Shown in pieces: positions 27,260 to 35,253 of a stretch of DNA of 64,000 bases. Source of the DNA: Candidatus Accumulibacter cognatus. Lineage in GTDB: Bacteria > Pseudomonadota > Gammaproteobacteria > Burkholderiales > Rhodocyclaceae. Numbering within the stretch: the stretch's first letter is position 1; every line of letters begins with the position of its first letter. The notes below the pieces were generated by a model, which was not told the DNA's origin, did no database searches, and worked only from the letters and a program-made list of their open reading frames with translations. The stretch is taken from assembly GCA_013414765.1 (NCBI GenBank), contig CP058708.1:3591553-3655552 (forward strand), read 5' to 3'. A program made the translations under genes and the position numbers.

Positions 27260-27286
27260 AGACTTCTTTTGCCCTGAAAGAAGTCT
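27260..27286 (-). promoter_or_regulatory. Perfect 10-bp hairpin in the repeat-protein leader
   Basis: AGACTTCTTT and AAAGAAGTCT form a perfect 10-bp stem with a 7-base loop in the 5' leader. It ends a few bases before the GAGGA ribosome site of the repeat-protein gene. There is no T run after it, so it is not a terminator; it could stabilise the mRNA or tune translation. Confidence 0.6.
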
Positions 27287-27365
27287 CGAAAGTAAATTAA
27301 ATTATTGCGCAAGGGCGTTTTTTGGGATGCCGGTCGAGCACATCGAAACGCGTCAGACGATTAGA

Positions 27366-27392
27366 TCATCGGCTTGCGTCAGGAAAACTTTA
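27366..27392 (-). promoter_or_regulatory. Sigma-28 (FliA) promoter of the repeat-protein gene
   Basis: On the - strand the -35 box TAAAGTTT (27385-27392) is followed after exactly 11 bases by the -10 box GCCGATGA (27366-27373); the consensus is TAAAGTTT-N11-GCCGATAA. The leader to the ATG at 27245 is about 115 bases. The remaining part of the 315-base gap (27393-27560) between this promoter and fliK holds no gene I recognise. Confidence 0.88.
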
Positions 27393-27560
27393 GCCAACTT
27401 TTAGCCAACTATTTCACAGATTCAGTCTTTTTTGCCTGCGCCCGAACATTGGCCGTGCAGGGTTTCCCACGCCGGCCAGCAGCAGGAGGCCGAGCCTGCC
27501 TGGTCATGATTGGCCTGCTTTCGGTTTCGCATCATGGGTTGCTGCGGCGTCTGCCGCTGC

Positions 27561-29177
27561 TCATTGAGCGGGCTGGATACTCGCTGGTGGCGCGGTAATT
27601 CCCAATGACGCGAGGTCCAGGCCGGCCTGTTCGAACTGGCTGCGCAGGGCTGCGACCTCGCTGCGCAATCGTGTGCGGGTTCCGGCGTCGGGGGCGACCA
27701 CGGCCAGCGTGATCTGCTTGCCCTGGATGTGCAGCCGGGCATCGACCTCGCCGAGCTGGGGAAGTGTTAGACGCAGCCGTGTCTGCCACTTTTCGCTGTT
27801 CTCGCCGGAATCAGCAGCGCCGTCACCCCTGCGTTCACGGTGGTTAATTTCGTTGGCAATCTCCCACCGGATTTGCTGACCGGGCCAGATTTGTCCCTGC
27901 CATGAAAAATTCTGGGTCGCAAAGGCTTCGAGTTGCTGCTGGACGATCGCCTGCGCCTGTGGGGCGACGGGCTGGGAAGGCAGTACTGATGAGGGAGGCT
28001 GAAGAGTTTGGGATGGTTGGGTTTGGGAAGATTGGGCCGACTGGCTGCTAGTAGGGTTCAGATCCACTGGCCTGGCCTGTGCCTGGGTGGTTTCCACGGC
28101 ACTGCCTGACATGGCCGGTGGTTCGGCAGCCTGGGGGAACTCCTGCAGGGTCACGACTGGGGTAGCCGGAAGCCGGGGCGCCGTGACTGGCGGTTCGGCC
28201 AACACTGGAGCCGGTCTTCCCTCTGGCACTTGCAGCAGTGATGCTGACTGGTGGGTGGCGGGACTTGGGTCTACTGGCCTGGTCTGTGCTTGCGTGGCCT
28301 CCACGGCGGGGTCTGTCATGCCGTGGGGTTCTCCTGCCAGGGACGATGCCTGTGCAGCCGTGATCTGGGGAGCCGCCTCTAGTGGTGTGGCCACCAGGGA
28401 AGCCGATTTCCCCTGCACTTCCTGCAATCCGGGTGCCGGCGCGCTGATGGAGAGGTTCAGGTTCAGGTCCACCGGCCTGACCTGTTCTGATGTGATCCCG
28501 ACGGATGCGTCTGGCATGGTGAGAGGCTCGGCAACCGGGGATGATGCCTGCGTGGTCGCAACTTGGGAAGCTGTGAGCTGTTTCGCTGCGACCAGGGGAG
28601 CCAGCTTCCCTTGTGGCTCCTGCAGCAATTGCGCCTTGCTGTAGCGGCCCCCAAGCCATTCCGCCTGATGCGATTCGTAAAACATGCCGCTCTTGCTGAT
28701 CGCCTCCTTGAGTAGCGGCAGCAGCTCCTGGGCGTTAGCCGGCGGGCTGGCGGCGATCGGCTGATTGCCGTTGAGCGGCAGCGCCACGGGGCCGGCGTTG
28801 CGTGTGCCGCCAAGCAGATCGCCGATCAATTGCCCGGTGCGGCTCAGACTGGTGGTGGCAGCTTCGATACCACCCCGACCGCCGTCGGCTCCTGCTTTTG
28901 CCAGCACCGCCAGAGTCAGCTTGCCGTTGCTCTCGGCGACCTCCAGCTCGATCGCGTCGCCGCTCCTGGCGGCAAAGGGCAAGGCAAGGGTGACGCTGCG
29001 CTGGTTAATCAGCGCACGGTACGAGCCGTTAGGCAGCAGCGACTGGATTTCAGCCAACAAGCGCTGTCCGACGACGAGGCCGGACAGTTTGTCGGTAATC
29101 TCCTGTCCCGGTGGTGTCGGCCGCGGCGCGAGATCGGCAGTCGGCTGCAGGCGGTTGGCGATGTCGGGGCGGATCAT
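27561..29177 (-). CDS. fliK: Flagellar hook-length control protein FliK, paralogue 1
   Basis: 538 residues. The C-terminal Flg_hook domain (about residues 410-525) holds WQGQIWPGQQIRWEIANEI, TRLRLTLPQLGEVDARLHI and LRSEVAALRSQFEQAGLDL, the export-switch fold of FliK. The N-terminus (LAEIQSLLPNGSYRALINQR, ALPFAARSGDAIELEV) resembles the N-terminal part of the long FliK variants of betaproteobacteria. The middle is Pro/Gln/Thr-rich with about three degenerate repeats of some 80 residues that end in RPVDLN/RPVDPS. It is the last gene of the fliC-flaG-fliD-fliS-fliT side and is preceded by a repeat element. A second, different FliK is encoded at 38599-40101. Confidence 0.85.
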   Translation of the reverse strand: MIRPDIANRLQPTADLAPRPTPPGQEITDKLSGLVVGQRLLAEIQSLLPNGSYRALINQRSVTLALPFAARSGDAIELEVAESNGKLTLAVLAKAGADGGRGGIEAATTSLSRTGQLIGDLLGGTRNAGPVALPLNGNQPIAASPPANAQELLPLLKEAISKSGMFYESHQAEWLGGRYSKAQLLQEPQGKLAPLVAAKQLTASQVATTQASSPVAEPLTMPDASVGITSEQVRPVDLNLNLSISAPAPGLQEVQGKSASLVATPLEAAPQITAAQASSLAGEPHGMTDPAVEATQAQTRPVDPSPATHQSASLLQVPEGRPAPVLAEPPVTAPRLPATPVVTLQEFPQAAEPPAMSGSAVETTQAQARPVDLNPTSSQSAQSSQTQPSQTLQPPSSVLPSQPVAPQAQAIVQQQLEAFATQNFSWQGQIWPGQQIRWEIANEINHRERRGDGAADSGENSEKWQTRLRLTLPQLGEVDARLHIQGKQITLAVVAPDAGTRTRLRSEVAALRSQFEQAGLDLASLGITAPPASIQPAQ

Positions 29178-29198
29178 GGCTTACCGTGAAAATCGCAT

Positions 29199-29304
29199 CA
29201 GCGACTCACGAATCTCCTCTCCCACTCGTGGGGGAGGGGTCGGGAGAGAGGGAAACGGTCATGACTTTCATGATCGGGGGGCGTGGAAAGTTCATGACCG
29301 TTAG
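29199..29304 (-). repeat. REP-like intergenic repeat, copy 1
   Basis: 106 bases between fliT and fliK paralogue 1, closely related to 40640-40746. It starts with CAGCGACTCACGAATCTC and ends in a large hairpin: AACGGTCATGA (29254-29264) pairs with TCATGACCGTT (29292-29302). The middle resembles the widespread CCCGACCCCTCCC...GGGAGAGG type of dispersed proteobacterial repeat. Confidence 0.8.
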
Positions 29305-29316
29305 ACGGCAATTCCC

Positions 29317-29595
29317 TCAAACCTCTCGCAGGACGACGCGCAGTTCGTTCAGGCGGGCTTCGACCAGCGGGCGGATGCGCGCATCGCAGCGCTGGCAATT
29401 CTCGATCAGCGTGCGCGCACGCACGGCCGCCGCAGGTGCGAGCTGGCTTGTCAGGTTGTTTGGCAGGCTGTCGGTCAGGGCTCGGCGGTCAGCCTCGTAC
29501 CTGGCCAGCAAGTCCCAGTCACTGTTCTCGGCGGCACTGAGCATCGCTTCGGCAAGCGCCAGCAGGTGCTCGAGCGCGCTCAGGGAGGAACTCAT
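29317..29595 (-). CDS. fliT: FliT-like flagellar export chaperone
   Basis: 92 residues, mostly helical, with the FliT pattern LEHLLALAEAMLSAAENSDWDLLARYEADRRALTDSLP in the first half and a conserved ENCQRCDARIRPLVEARL near the C-terminus. FliT binds the filament cap protein FliD and keeps it export-competent. The start overlaps the fliS stop by four bases, giving the usual fliD-fliS-fliT order on the - strand. Small size makes the call context-dependent, but order and pattern agree. Confidence 0.85.
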   Translation of the reverse strand: MSSSLSALEHLLALAEAMLSAAENSDWDLLARYEADRRALTDSLPNNLTSQLAPAAAVRARTLIENCQRCDARIRPLVEARLNELRVVLREV

Positions 29596-30005
29596 GCAAC
29601 GGCTCTTTGTCGCGCTTGGGGTGAGATTTCTCGCCAGGCGCCATGAATCTCTTCGAGCAGGGCCGCGACTTCTTCGAGCGCGCGCAAATCGTTGTCGAGG
29701 TTGGCGCGCAGCAGTCGCAGCACCATGTAGTCGTAAAGGGCATAGAGGCGCTCGGCGAGTTCGCCACCCTGTTCGAGGTCGAGGCTGACCTTGAGGCCGT
29801 TGCCGATGATGTCGATGGCCTTGGAAATGGCTTCCCCCTTGGCGGCGATCTGTTGTTGCTGCATGGCAGCGCGGGCCTTGCCGATAGCGGTCTGGGCGCC
29901 GGCGAAGAGCAGCAGAATCAGCCGGTACGGGTCGGCCACCTCGATGGCTGCATCGATACCTACTTTCTGATAGGCTGAAATCGCGTTGCGTGCATTGCCG
30001 AACAT
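29592..30005 (-). CDS. fliS: Flagellin export chaperone FliS
   Basis: 137 residues. The N-terminal AISAYQKVGIDAAIEVADPYRLILLLFAGA and the later YDYMVLRLLRANLDNDLRALEEV are the conserved FliS four-helix bundle signatures. FliS binds the disordered C-terminus of flagellin in the cytoplasm and delivers it to the export gate. It lies 20 bases after fliD and overlaps fliT. Length is normal (about 130). Confidence 0.95.
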   Translation of the reverse strand: MFGNARNAISAYQKVGIDAAIEVADPYRLILLLFAGAQTAIGKARAAMQQQQIAAKGEAISKAIDIIGNGLKVSLDLEQGGELAERLYALYDYMVLRLLRANLDNDLRALEEVAALLEEIHGAWREISPQARQRAVA

Positions 30006-30025
30006 TGCGGACTCCTGGTGAACGA

Positions 30026-31765
30026 TTAACTATTACTGTACTTGGGCAGATTGGCGAGTTGCTGCGTCAGGAAAGTGCTGGTCGTGGTCATTCCTGCGAT
30101 GAGCGTGTCGAGAGAGGTGAATTGCTTGCGATAGCGCGCTTCGATATCGATCAGCCGATTCGATATCACGGTCGATTGCTTGCCGAGGTTGACGATCGAG
30201 GAATTGAGTCCGTCGCTGCGGGCGGCAATCAGGCCACCGCTACCGACCAGTCCATCAGCAGCGCTCTTGACCGCGCTGCCGTAGGCGGCGACCAGGTTGG
30301 CGACGCCGTTGAAATCCTTGCCGATGGCCGTGCTCAGTTTGGCGGCATCGACGGTCAGCGTGCCGTCCTTCTGCAGGCTGACGCCGATGTCCGACAGACG
30401 TTGCAGGCTGGCACCGGTGAGCGCGGAGGGAATCTCGCCAAGTGCGGTGCGGAAGGAATTCTGTGCTGTCCGCAGCGTGCTGTCACCGTTGAGCGTACCA
30501 GCTTTCTTGCTGGTGGCATCGTAACTGCCGAGATTCCTGGCGGTACTCTGGAAATCGTTGATCGCCTTGACCAGCGCATTGACGCCGGTGGTCAGGCTGG
30601 TATTGTCCTTGCTGATCGTCAGCGTGGTGCTGAGCGAGGTCGCGGGCGCTTCCGGGCCTTTCAACAGATTCAGGGTGATGCCGTCGATCGCCGTCGTCAC
30701 GGTGTTGGTGGCGGACGACACCGCAACGCCATTCAGCGTGAAGGTGGCGCCGAGTGCGGCGTGCGTCTGGGTAAAGGTATCTGCCGGCTCGACCGGATCC
30801 GAGCGGGTGTTGGCTGGGGCGGCGCTCCCCGACAATTCGATGAACTGGTTACTACCGCTGGCGTTGCTGGTCAACACGAGCTGCTTACCTGAGGTGCCGT
30901 CTATGACCTCTGCCGTCACGCCTGCGCTCGCGCTGTTGATGGCGTCGCGCATCATTTCCGGGGTGGAGTCGGCGGCGATCGTGACATCGGTGGTCTTGTT
31001 GATATTGGAACCGTCGCTGTCACCGAGTTTGATGGTCAGCGTGCCGCTAACCGGCAGGGTGCCGCCGACCCCGGAAAATACGCCGATGTCCGTGCTGACG
31101 CTGTGGTGCCTGGCCTCTGGAGCGACGAAGGACAGGCCAGTACTTCCAGAAATCTTGATGACCTGGTTGCTGCCGGCGGTGTCGCTGGTCAACAGGAGTT
31201 GCTTGCCATCGGTCCCATTGATCACCAGCGCCGCAACGCCAGCGTTGGCGGCGTTGATCGCGTCGCGGATGGCCTCAGGCGTGGAGTCATCCGCGATGGT
31301 GATGTCGGTCGTCTTGCTCACCGTGACGCCGTCCGCCGTGCCGAGTGCAAGGGTCAGCGTACCGCCGTCCGAGAGGGTTCCGTTGGTTCCCGAGAAAGGC
31401 GAACTGGCTCCGCCCGGCGTGGTGATGCTGTGCTGAGTGGCGAGTTGGGTCACTGCCAGACTATAGGTGCCGGCTACCGCGCTCGATGTCGTGGTCGCCG
31501 AAGCGATCGTCGCGTCGGCCACCGACGTTCTCAACACCGTGAATTTCTGCGCTGCCGTCGTGCCACTGACGGGCACCAGATTCCCTGCCGCCGTTTGCAT
31601 GGCCGAAATCGTCCCCTGCAGCGATCCGAGCGCCGATATCTTGGCCTGAAAGCCGGCCTGTTTCTGTGCCAGAACGGTCAGCGGTCGTTTTTCCACCGCC
31701 ATCAACTGGCTGACGATGCTGTTCACATCAAGGTTCGAACCGAGGCCCGGTGACGAGACCGTCAT
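30026..31765 (-). CDS. fliD: Filament cap protein FliD (HAP2) with duplicated central domain
   Basis: 579 residues, longer than the typical 450-480. The N-terminal D0/D1 part is SPGLGSNLDVNSIVSQLMAVE. The C-terminal part includes the region LVAAYGSAVKSAADGLVG and ends in a helix with RLIDIEARYRKQFTSLDTLI. Between them two homologous Flagellin_IN-type domains follow each other: one around TTDITIADDSTPEAIRDAIN, the other around TTDVTIAADSTPEMMRDAIN, each continuing into a GTDGKQLLLTS/GTSGKQLVLTS block. FliD caps the growing filament and guides flagellin insertion. The duplication enlarges the exposed domain. It starts 48 bases after flaG. Confidence 0.95.
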   Translation of the reverse strand: MTVSSPGLGSNLDVNSIVSQLMAVEKRPLTVLAQKQAGFQAKISALGSLQGTISAMQTAAGNLVPVSGTTAAQKFTVLRTSVADATIASATTTSSAVAGTYSLAVTQLATQHSITTPGGASSPFSGTNGTLSDGGTLTLALGTADGVTVSKTTDITIADDSTPEAIRDAINAANAGVAALVINGTDGKQLLLTSDTAGSNQVIKISGSTGLSFVAPEARHHSVSTDIGVFSGVGGTLPVSGTLTIKLGDSDGSNINKTTDVTIAADSTPEMMRDAINSASAGVTAEVIDGTSGKQLVLTSNASGSNQFIELSGSAAPANTRSDPVEPADTFTQTHAALGATFTLNGVAVSSATNTVTTAIDGITLNLLKGPEAPATSLSTTLTISKDNTSLTTGVNALVKAINDFQSTARNLGSYDATSKKAGTLNGDSTLRTAQNSFRTALGEIPSALTGASLQRLSDIGVSLQKDGTLTVDAAKLSTAIGKDFNGVANLVAAYGSAVKSAADGLVGSGGLIAARSDGLNSSIVNLGKQSTVISNRLIDIEARYRKQFTSLDTLIAGMTTTSTFLTQQLANLPKYSNS

Positions 31766-31813
31766 GATTTTCTCCTGCGGCTGTGAGCTGCGAACTGCAA
31801 GCGAGGCAACTGG

Positions 31814-32179
31814 TCAGGCCGACTGTTTGACAAATAATCCCTTGATGCTGTCGAGAGCCTTGGCGATGGCCAGCATTTCCTGCGAAGGCACCTGGCGAAT
31901 CACTTCCTTGGTGGCGCTGTCGATGATCTTGACCACCAATTGCCCGGAATCTCCGTCCACACTGAACTCCAGATTGTCGTTGATCGGCTTGACGAAATCG
32001 CGGACGCTCTGGGTGGCTGCTTCAAGCTGTGCCCGGTCGGGGGGCTGTACCGGCAGCAGGGTCAGCGTGGGGTCAATGGTTCTGCTTTCGCCCGTTGTTT
32101 TGATGTCACGTGCCGCAGAGCTGACAACAACCAGATTGCTCTGGGGAGGTAGTGAAGCGGCAGTGGATGGAATGTTCAT
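31814..32179 (-). CDS. flaG: FlaG family flagellar protein
   Basis: 121 residues. The C-terminal FlaG signature is clear: NLEFSVDGDSGQLVVKIID followed by TKEVIRQVPSQEMLAIAKAL. The N-terminal half is variable and low-complexity. FlaG proteins influence filament length and are usually encoded between fliC and fliD, as here. A GGAGT ribosome site precedes the ATG. It is 87 bases from fliC, so it could share the fliC transcript or have its own promoter. Confidence 0.93.
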   Translation of the reverse strand: MNIPSTAASLPPQSNLVVVSSAARDIKTTGESRTIDPTLTLLPVQPPDRAQLEAATQSVRDFVKPINDNLEFSVDGDSGQLVVKIIDSATKEVIRQVPSQEMLAIAKALDSIKGLFVKQSA

Positions 32180-32205
32180 CTCGGACTCCTTAGGAACAGA
32201 CGCCA

Positions 32206-32235
32206 GGGCGCGACCGCCTGATCACGACCGCGCCC
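32206..32235 (-). promoter_or_regulatory. GC-rich hairpin between fliC and flaG
   Basis: GGGCGCG (32206-32212) and CGCGCCC (32229-32235) can pair as a 7-bp stem with a 16-base loop. No T run follows, so it is at best a weak attenuator or RNA-stability element that would set different levels for flagellin and the downstream genes. Confidence 0.4.
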
Positions 32236-32265
32236 CTGATCTTAGCGCTATTTGACGGCGTTTGC

Positions 32266-34065
32266 TTAGCCGCGTAGCAGCGAGAGTACTCCTTGCGGCA
32301 GCGAGTTGGCCTGCGCCAGCATCGCCGTACCGGCCTGCTGCATGATCTGCCCGCGGCTCAGGTTGGCGGTCTCGGCAGCGAAGTCGGCGTCGAGAATGCG
32401 GCTGCGTGAGGCCGTCAGGTTTTCCGATGTGGTCGCCAGATTGCTGACGACGCTGGCAAAGCGGTTCTGCAGCGCACCGAGGTTGGCTCGACTTGAGTTG
32501 ATGTTGGCCAGCGCCGAGTCGATCGTCGCAATGGCGTTCTGCGCGCCGGTGGCGGTGGTCAGATCAACGCTGGCGATGCCGGCACCAAAGGTGGCCGTGG
32601 CAGCCGTATAGGCTGAACTCAGTCCGGAGCGTGCAATGTCGGAACCACTCAGGGTGATGCCGGCACTGTTCGTCGAGCTTAAAGTGATGTTGCCTCGCGT
32701 AATGACGGCATTGGAAGATGCCGCGTTGGCGGTCTCATCAGCACCTGCGCCGAGTTGATCTGCGCTGAAGCCGGTGGCGGTTTCCGTAGCAGTTGCGTGC
32801 GCCAGGTTGCCACTGATAGTGATGGCTTGTCCCTCGCCAGCCGACAAGGTCAGGGTGCCGCTGTTATTGGTGGCCGTAACTCCGGTCTTGCTGGTCAGTG
32901 CATTGATCGCGGCGGCCAGATTGTTCCCTGGCGTCGCGGCAGCATCGGCGGCGACTGCGCCAATATCGTAGCCATTGATCGTCAGATCTCCGGCAGCCAG
33001 GGCGGCCCCGGTACTGGCGCCGGCGGCGACGATGTCGCCACCGGCGCCGATGGTCAAACCGGTGTTCGCGATATCAGCCCCTGTACCAGCACCGATCAGG
33101 CTGATGTTGCGGCCATCGGCAGCGGTCAGCGAGACCGCGCCCGTCGAGGTACTGAAAGTGGCGGTGACGCCGCTTTGGTTGGAAACGGCATTGAATGCCG
33201 CGGCGACGTTCGCGCCCTGGGTGACGGCGTCTGCTCCTGCCGCGATAGCACCCAGCTTGACGTTATTGACGTATATGAAGTCGGTGGCATCGCCAGCGAT
33301 GGCAGCCTGTGCCGTATTCGCGATACCGGCCAGCGTAGTGGCACTCGCCTTGGCCGTGACCCCCGTCTGACCCGACACGGCATTGAAGGCGGCTGCTTTG
33401 GAGATGGCGCTATCGTTGCTTCCGGCTGCGGAAAGTCCGTCCCGCACGCTCGGTCCGATGCCAAAGCCATTGACGGTGATGCCGCCAGCGGCAATGGCCC
33501 CGGTGGCGACTGCGCCGGCGGTGGTCGAACTGAACGAGGAAGTCGTGCCGACGCCCAGCGCATCGGCTTTTGCGCTGGCGAGCGAATTGATCGTCAGCGC
33601 TTCGCCGCTGTTCGCGCCGATCTGGAAGGACTGCGCGTTGAAGGTACCGTCGAGAAGCTTGACGCCGTTGAATGCGGTCTGACTGGCGACGGTATTGATC
33701 TGCTGCACCAACGTGTCGACTTCCTGTTGCAAGGCGGCGCGGTCGGTGGCGGTGTTGGTGGCGTTGGAGGCCTGCACCGAAAGCTCGCGCATCCGCTGCA
33801 GCGAGTCGGTGATGCTTTGCAGGCCACCTTCAGCGGTCTGCGCCAGTGAAATGCCGTCGTTGGCGTTGCGCGAAGCCTGGTTGAGGCCGGTGACCTGTGA
33901 ACTCATGCGCGTCGAAATGGCGAGGCCGGCGGCGTCGTCCTTGGCGCTGTTGATGCGCAGGCCGGAGGACAAGCGCTGCAGCGAAGTGGAGAGCGAGGCT
34001 TGCGACATGTTGAGGCTGCGTTGCGAGTTCAGCGACGCGACGTTGGTGTTGATGATTTGGGGCAT
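32266..34065 (-). CDS. fliC: Flagellin FliC, with expanded central region
   Basis: 599 residues from the ATG at 34065, which is preceded by AGGAGA; the frame extends further upstream but the flagellin N-terminus MPQIINTNVASLNSQRSLNM fixes the start. The conserved D0/D1 regions are RLSSGLRINSAKDDAAGLAI at the N-terminus and FASVVSNLATTSENLTASRS plus LDADFAAETANLSRGQIMQQ at the C-terminus. The centre (about 180-490) is Ala/Thr/Gly-rich and contains several Flagellin_IN-like repeats (AAFNAVSGQTGVTAK, AAFNAVSNQSGVTAT, AAINALTSKTGVTAT). It is exposed on the filament and rich in possible O-glycosylation sites. Transcribed from a sigma-28 promoter at 34170-34196. Confidence 0.97.
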   Translation of the reverse strand: MPQIINTNVASLNSQRSLNMSQASLSTSLQRLSSGLRINSAKDDAAGLAISTRMSSQVTGLNQASRNANDGISLAQTAEGGLQSITDSLQRMRELSVQASNATNTATDRAALQQEVDTLVQQINTVASQTAFNGVKLLDGTFNAQSFQIGANSGEALTINSLASAKADALGVGTTSSFSSTTAGAVATGAIAAGGITVNGFGIGPSVRDGLSAAGSNDSAISKAAAFNAVSGQTGVTAKASATTLAGIANTAQAAIAGDATDFIYVNNVKLGAIAAGADAVTQGANVAAAFNAVSNQSGVTATFSTSTGAVSLTAADGRNISLIGAGTGADIANTGLTIGAGGDIVAAGASTGAALAAGDLTINGYDIGAVAADAAATPGNNLAAAINALTSKTGVTATNNSGTLTLSAGEGQAITISGNLAHATATETATGFSADQLGAGADETANAASSNAVITRGNITLSSTNSAGITLSGSDIARSGLSSAYTAATATFGAGIASVDLTTATGAQNAIATIDSALANINSSRANLGALQNRFASVVSNLATTSENLTASRSRILDADFAAETANLSRGQIMQQAGTAMLAQANSLPQGVLSLLRG

Positions 34066-34169
34066 TTTCTTTCTCCTGGCTTGGTCGAATAACTTCGGGT
34101 TCCCGGTGATCTGCCTCTCAGGTGTCTGCCGGCCCGTCCTGTGTGGCGATTGTTTCGCTGACAATTTTT

Positions 34170-34196
34170 CTTACGACGTGCCGCTGGAAAACTTTA
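34170..34196 (-). promoter_or_regulatory. Sigma-28 (FliA) promoter of fliC
   Basis: On the - strand TAAAGTTT (34189-34196) and GTCGTAAG (34170-34177) are separated by exactly 11 bases; the consensus is TAAAGTTT-N11-GCCGATAA. The TAA at the start of the -35 box is at the same time the stop codon of fliR. The leader to the fliC ATG is about 100 bases. Confidence 0.85.
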
Positions 34197-34976
34197 GCGG
34201 ACAATATGCAAATTTCCGAGCATCGACTCCAGGCCGTATTCGAACAATTGTTGCAGGGGGGCGCCCAGATACGACAGGCTGACCATCAGGGCAGCGAATC
34301 CGAGCGCGATGGTCAGTGGGAAGCCGATGGCCATCAGGTTGAGTTGCGGCGCGGCGCGGCTCAGCGTCGTCAGGGCCAGGTTGCTGATCATCAAGGCGAC
34401 GATGATCGGCAGCGCCAGCAGTAGCCCCGAAGAAAAGATGATCGCGCCTGCGTTCGCCAGTTTCACCCAGAAGTCCGCTGCGAAACCCTGAGTCCCGATG
34501 GGAAGTACCGTAAAACTATGCGCCAGGGTGGCAACCACCATCAGGTGGCCGTTGATGGCCAGGAACACCAGCAAGGCAAGCAGTACCATGAATTCCGAAA
34601 TGACTGCAGTCTGGCCAGCAGTCTGCGGGTCATATGAGGTGGCAAAGCCAAGACCCATTTGCAGGCTGATCAGGTGGCCTGCCATGTCCACGGCAGTGAA
34701 CACCAGGCGGATGGCAAAACCCATGGCGAATCCGACGAGCAGTTGTTGGGCCAGGATCAGCAGGCCGGTTCCCGATGCCGGGTCCAGCGGCGGCGCGCCG
34801 GGCAGTACGGGCACGATGGCCATGCTGATCGCCAGGCCGAGCAGCAATCGGACCCGCGTGCTCAGTGCAGGATGGTCGAATGGCGGAGCCGCGGCGAAGA
34901 CGGCCAGGATGCGCGCCAGCGGGAAGAAAAAGGCCACCACCCAGGCGTTGATCTCGGCTGTGCTCAGGCTGATCAT
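34194..34976 (-). CDS. fliR: Flagellar export-gate membrane protein FliR
   Basis: 260 residues with about six hydrophobic segments. Typical FliR blocks are FFFPLARILAVFAAAPPF, VRLLLGLAISMAIVP, QMGLGFATSYDPQTAGQT and LALPIIVALMISNLALTTLSRAAPQLN. FliR forms the export gate with FliP and FliQ in the inner membrane. It lies 7 bases after fliQ. It is the last gene of the fliF-to-fliR run, and its stop codon lies within the fliC promoter. Confidence 0.96.
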   Translation of the reverse strand: MISLSTAEINAWVVAFFFPLARILAVFAAAPPFDHPALSTRVRLLLGLAISMAIVPVLPGAPPLDPASGTGLLILAQQLLVGFAMGFAIRLVFTAVDMAGHLISLQMGLGFATSYDPQTAGQTAVISEFMVLLALLVFLAINGHLMVVATLAHSFTVLPIGTQGFAADFWVKLANAGAIIFSSGLLLALPIIVALMISNLALTTLSRAAPQLNLMAIGFPLTIALGFAALMVSLSYLGAPLQQLFEYGLESMLGNLHIVR

Positions 34977-34983
34977 CCGGCGT

Positions 34984-35253
34984 TCAGCCGATCAGGAGCG
35001 GGATGCTCTCGAACAGTCGCCGCACGTAATCGACCATCAGTTCGAGCATCCACGGGCCGGCCAGAAGCAGAACCAGGTACATCCCCACCAGCTTGGGAAT
35101 GAAGGAGAGAGTCTGCTCATTGATCTGGGTTGCCGCCTGAAAGATGCTGATGATCAGGCCGATTACCAGCGCAGCCAGCAGCAACGGTGCGGACATCAGC
35201 AAGGTCATCTCGACCGCCTGGCGTCCGATATCCATGACCAGTTCGGGAGTCAT
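34984..35253 (-). CDS. fliQ: Flagellar export-gate membrane protein FliQ
   Basis: 89 residues, two membrane helices ([20 protein letters not shown] and [19 protein letters not shown]). The conserved [20 protein letters not shown] lies between them and is nearly invariant in FliQ. The ATG overlaps the fliP stop (ATGA). Length matches the family exactly. Confidence 0.97.
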   Translation of the reverse strand: MTPELVMDIGRQAVEMTLLMSAPLLLAALVIGLIISIFQAATQINEQTLSFIPKLVGMYLVLLLAGPWMLELMVDYVRRLFESIPLLIG

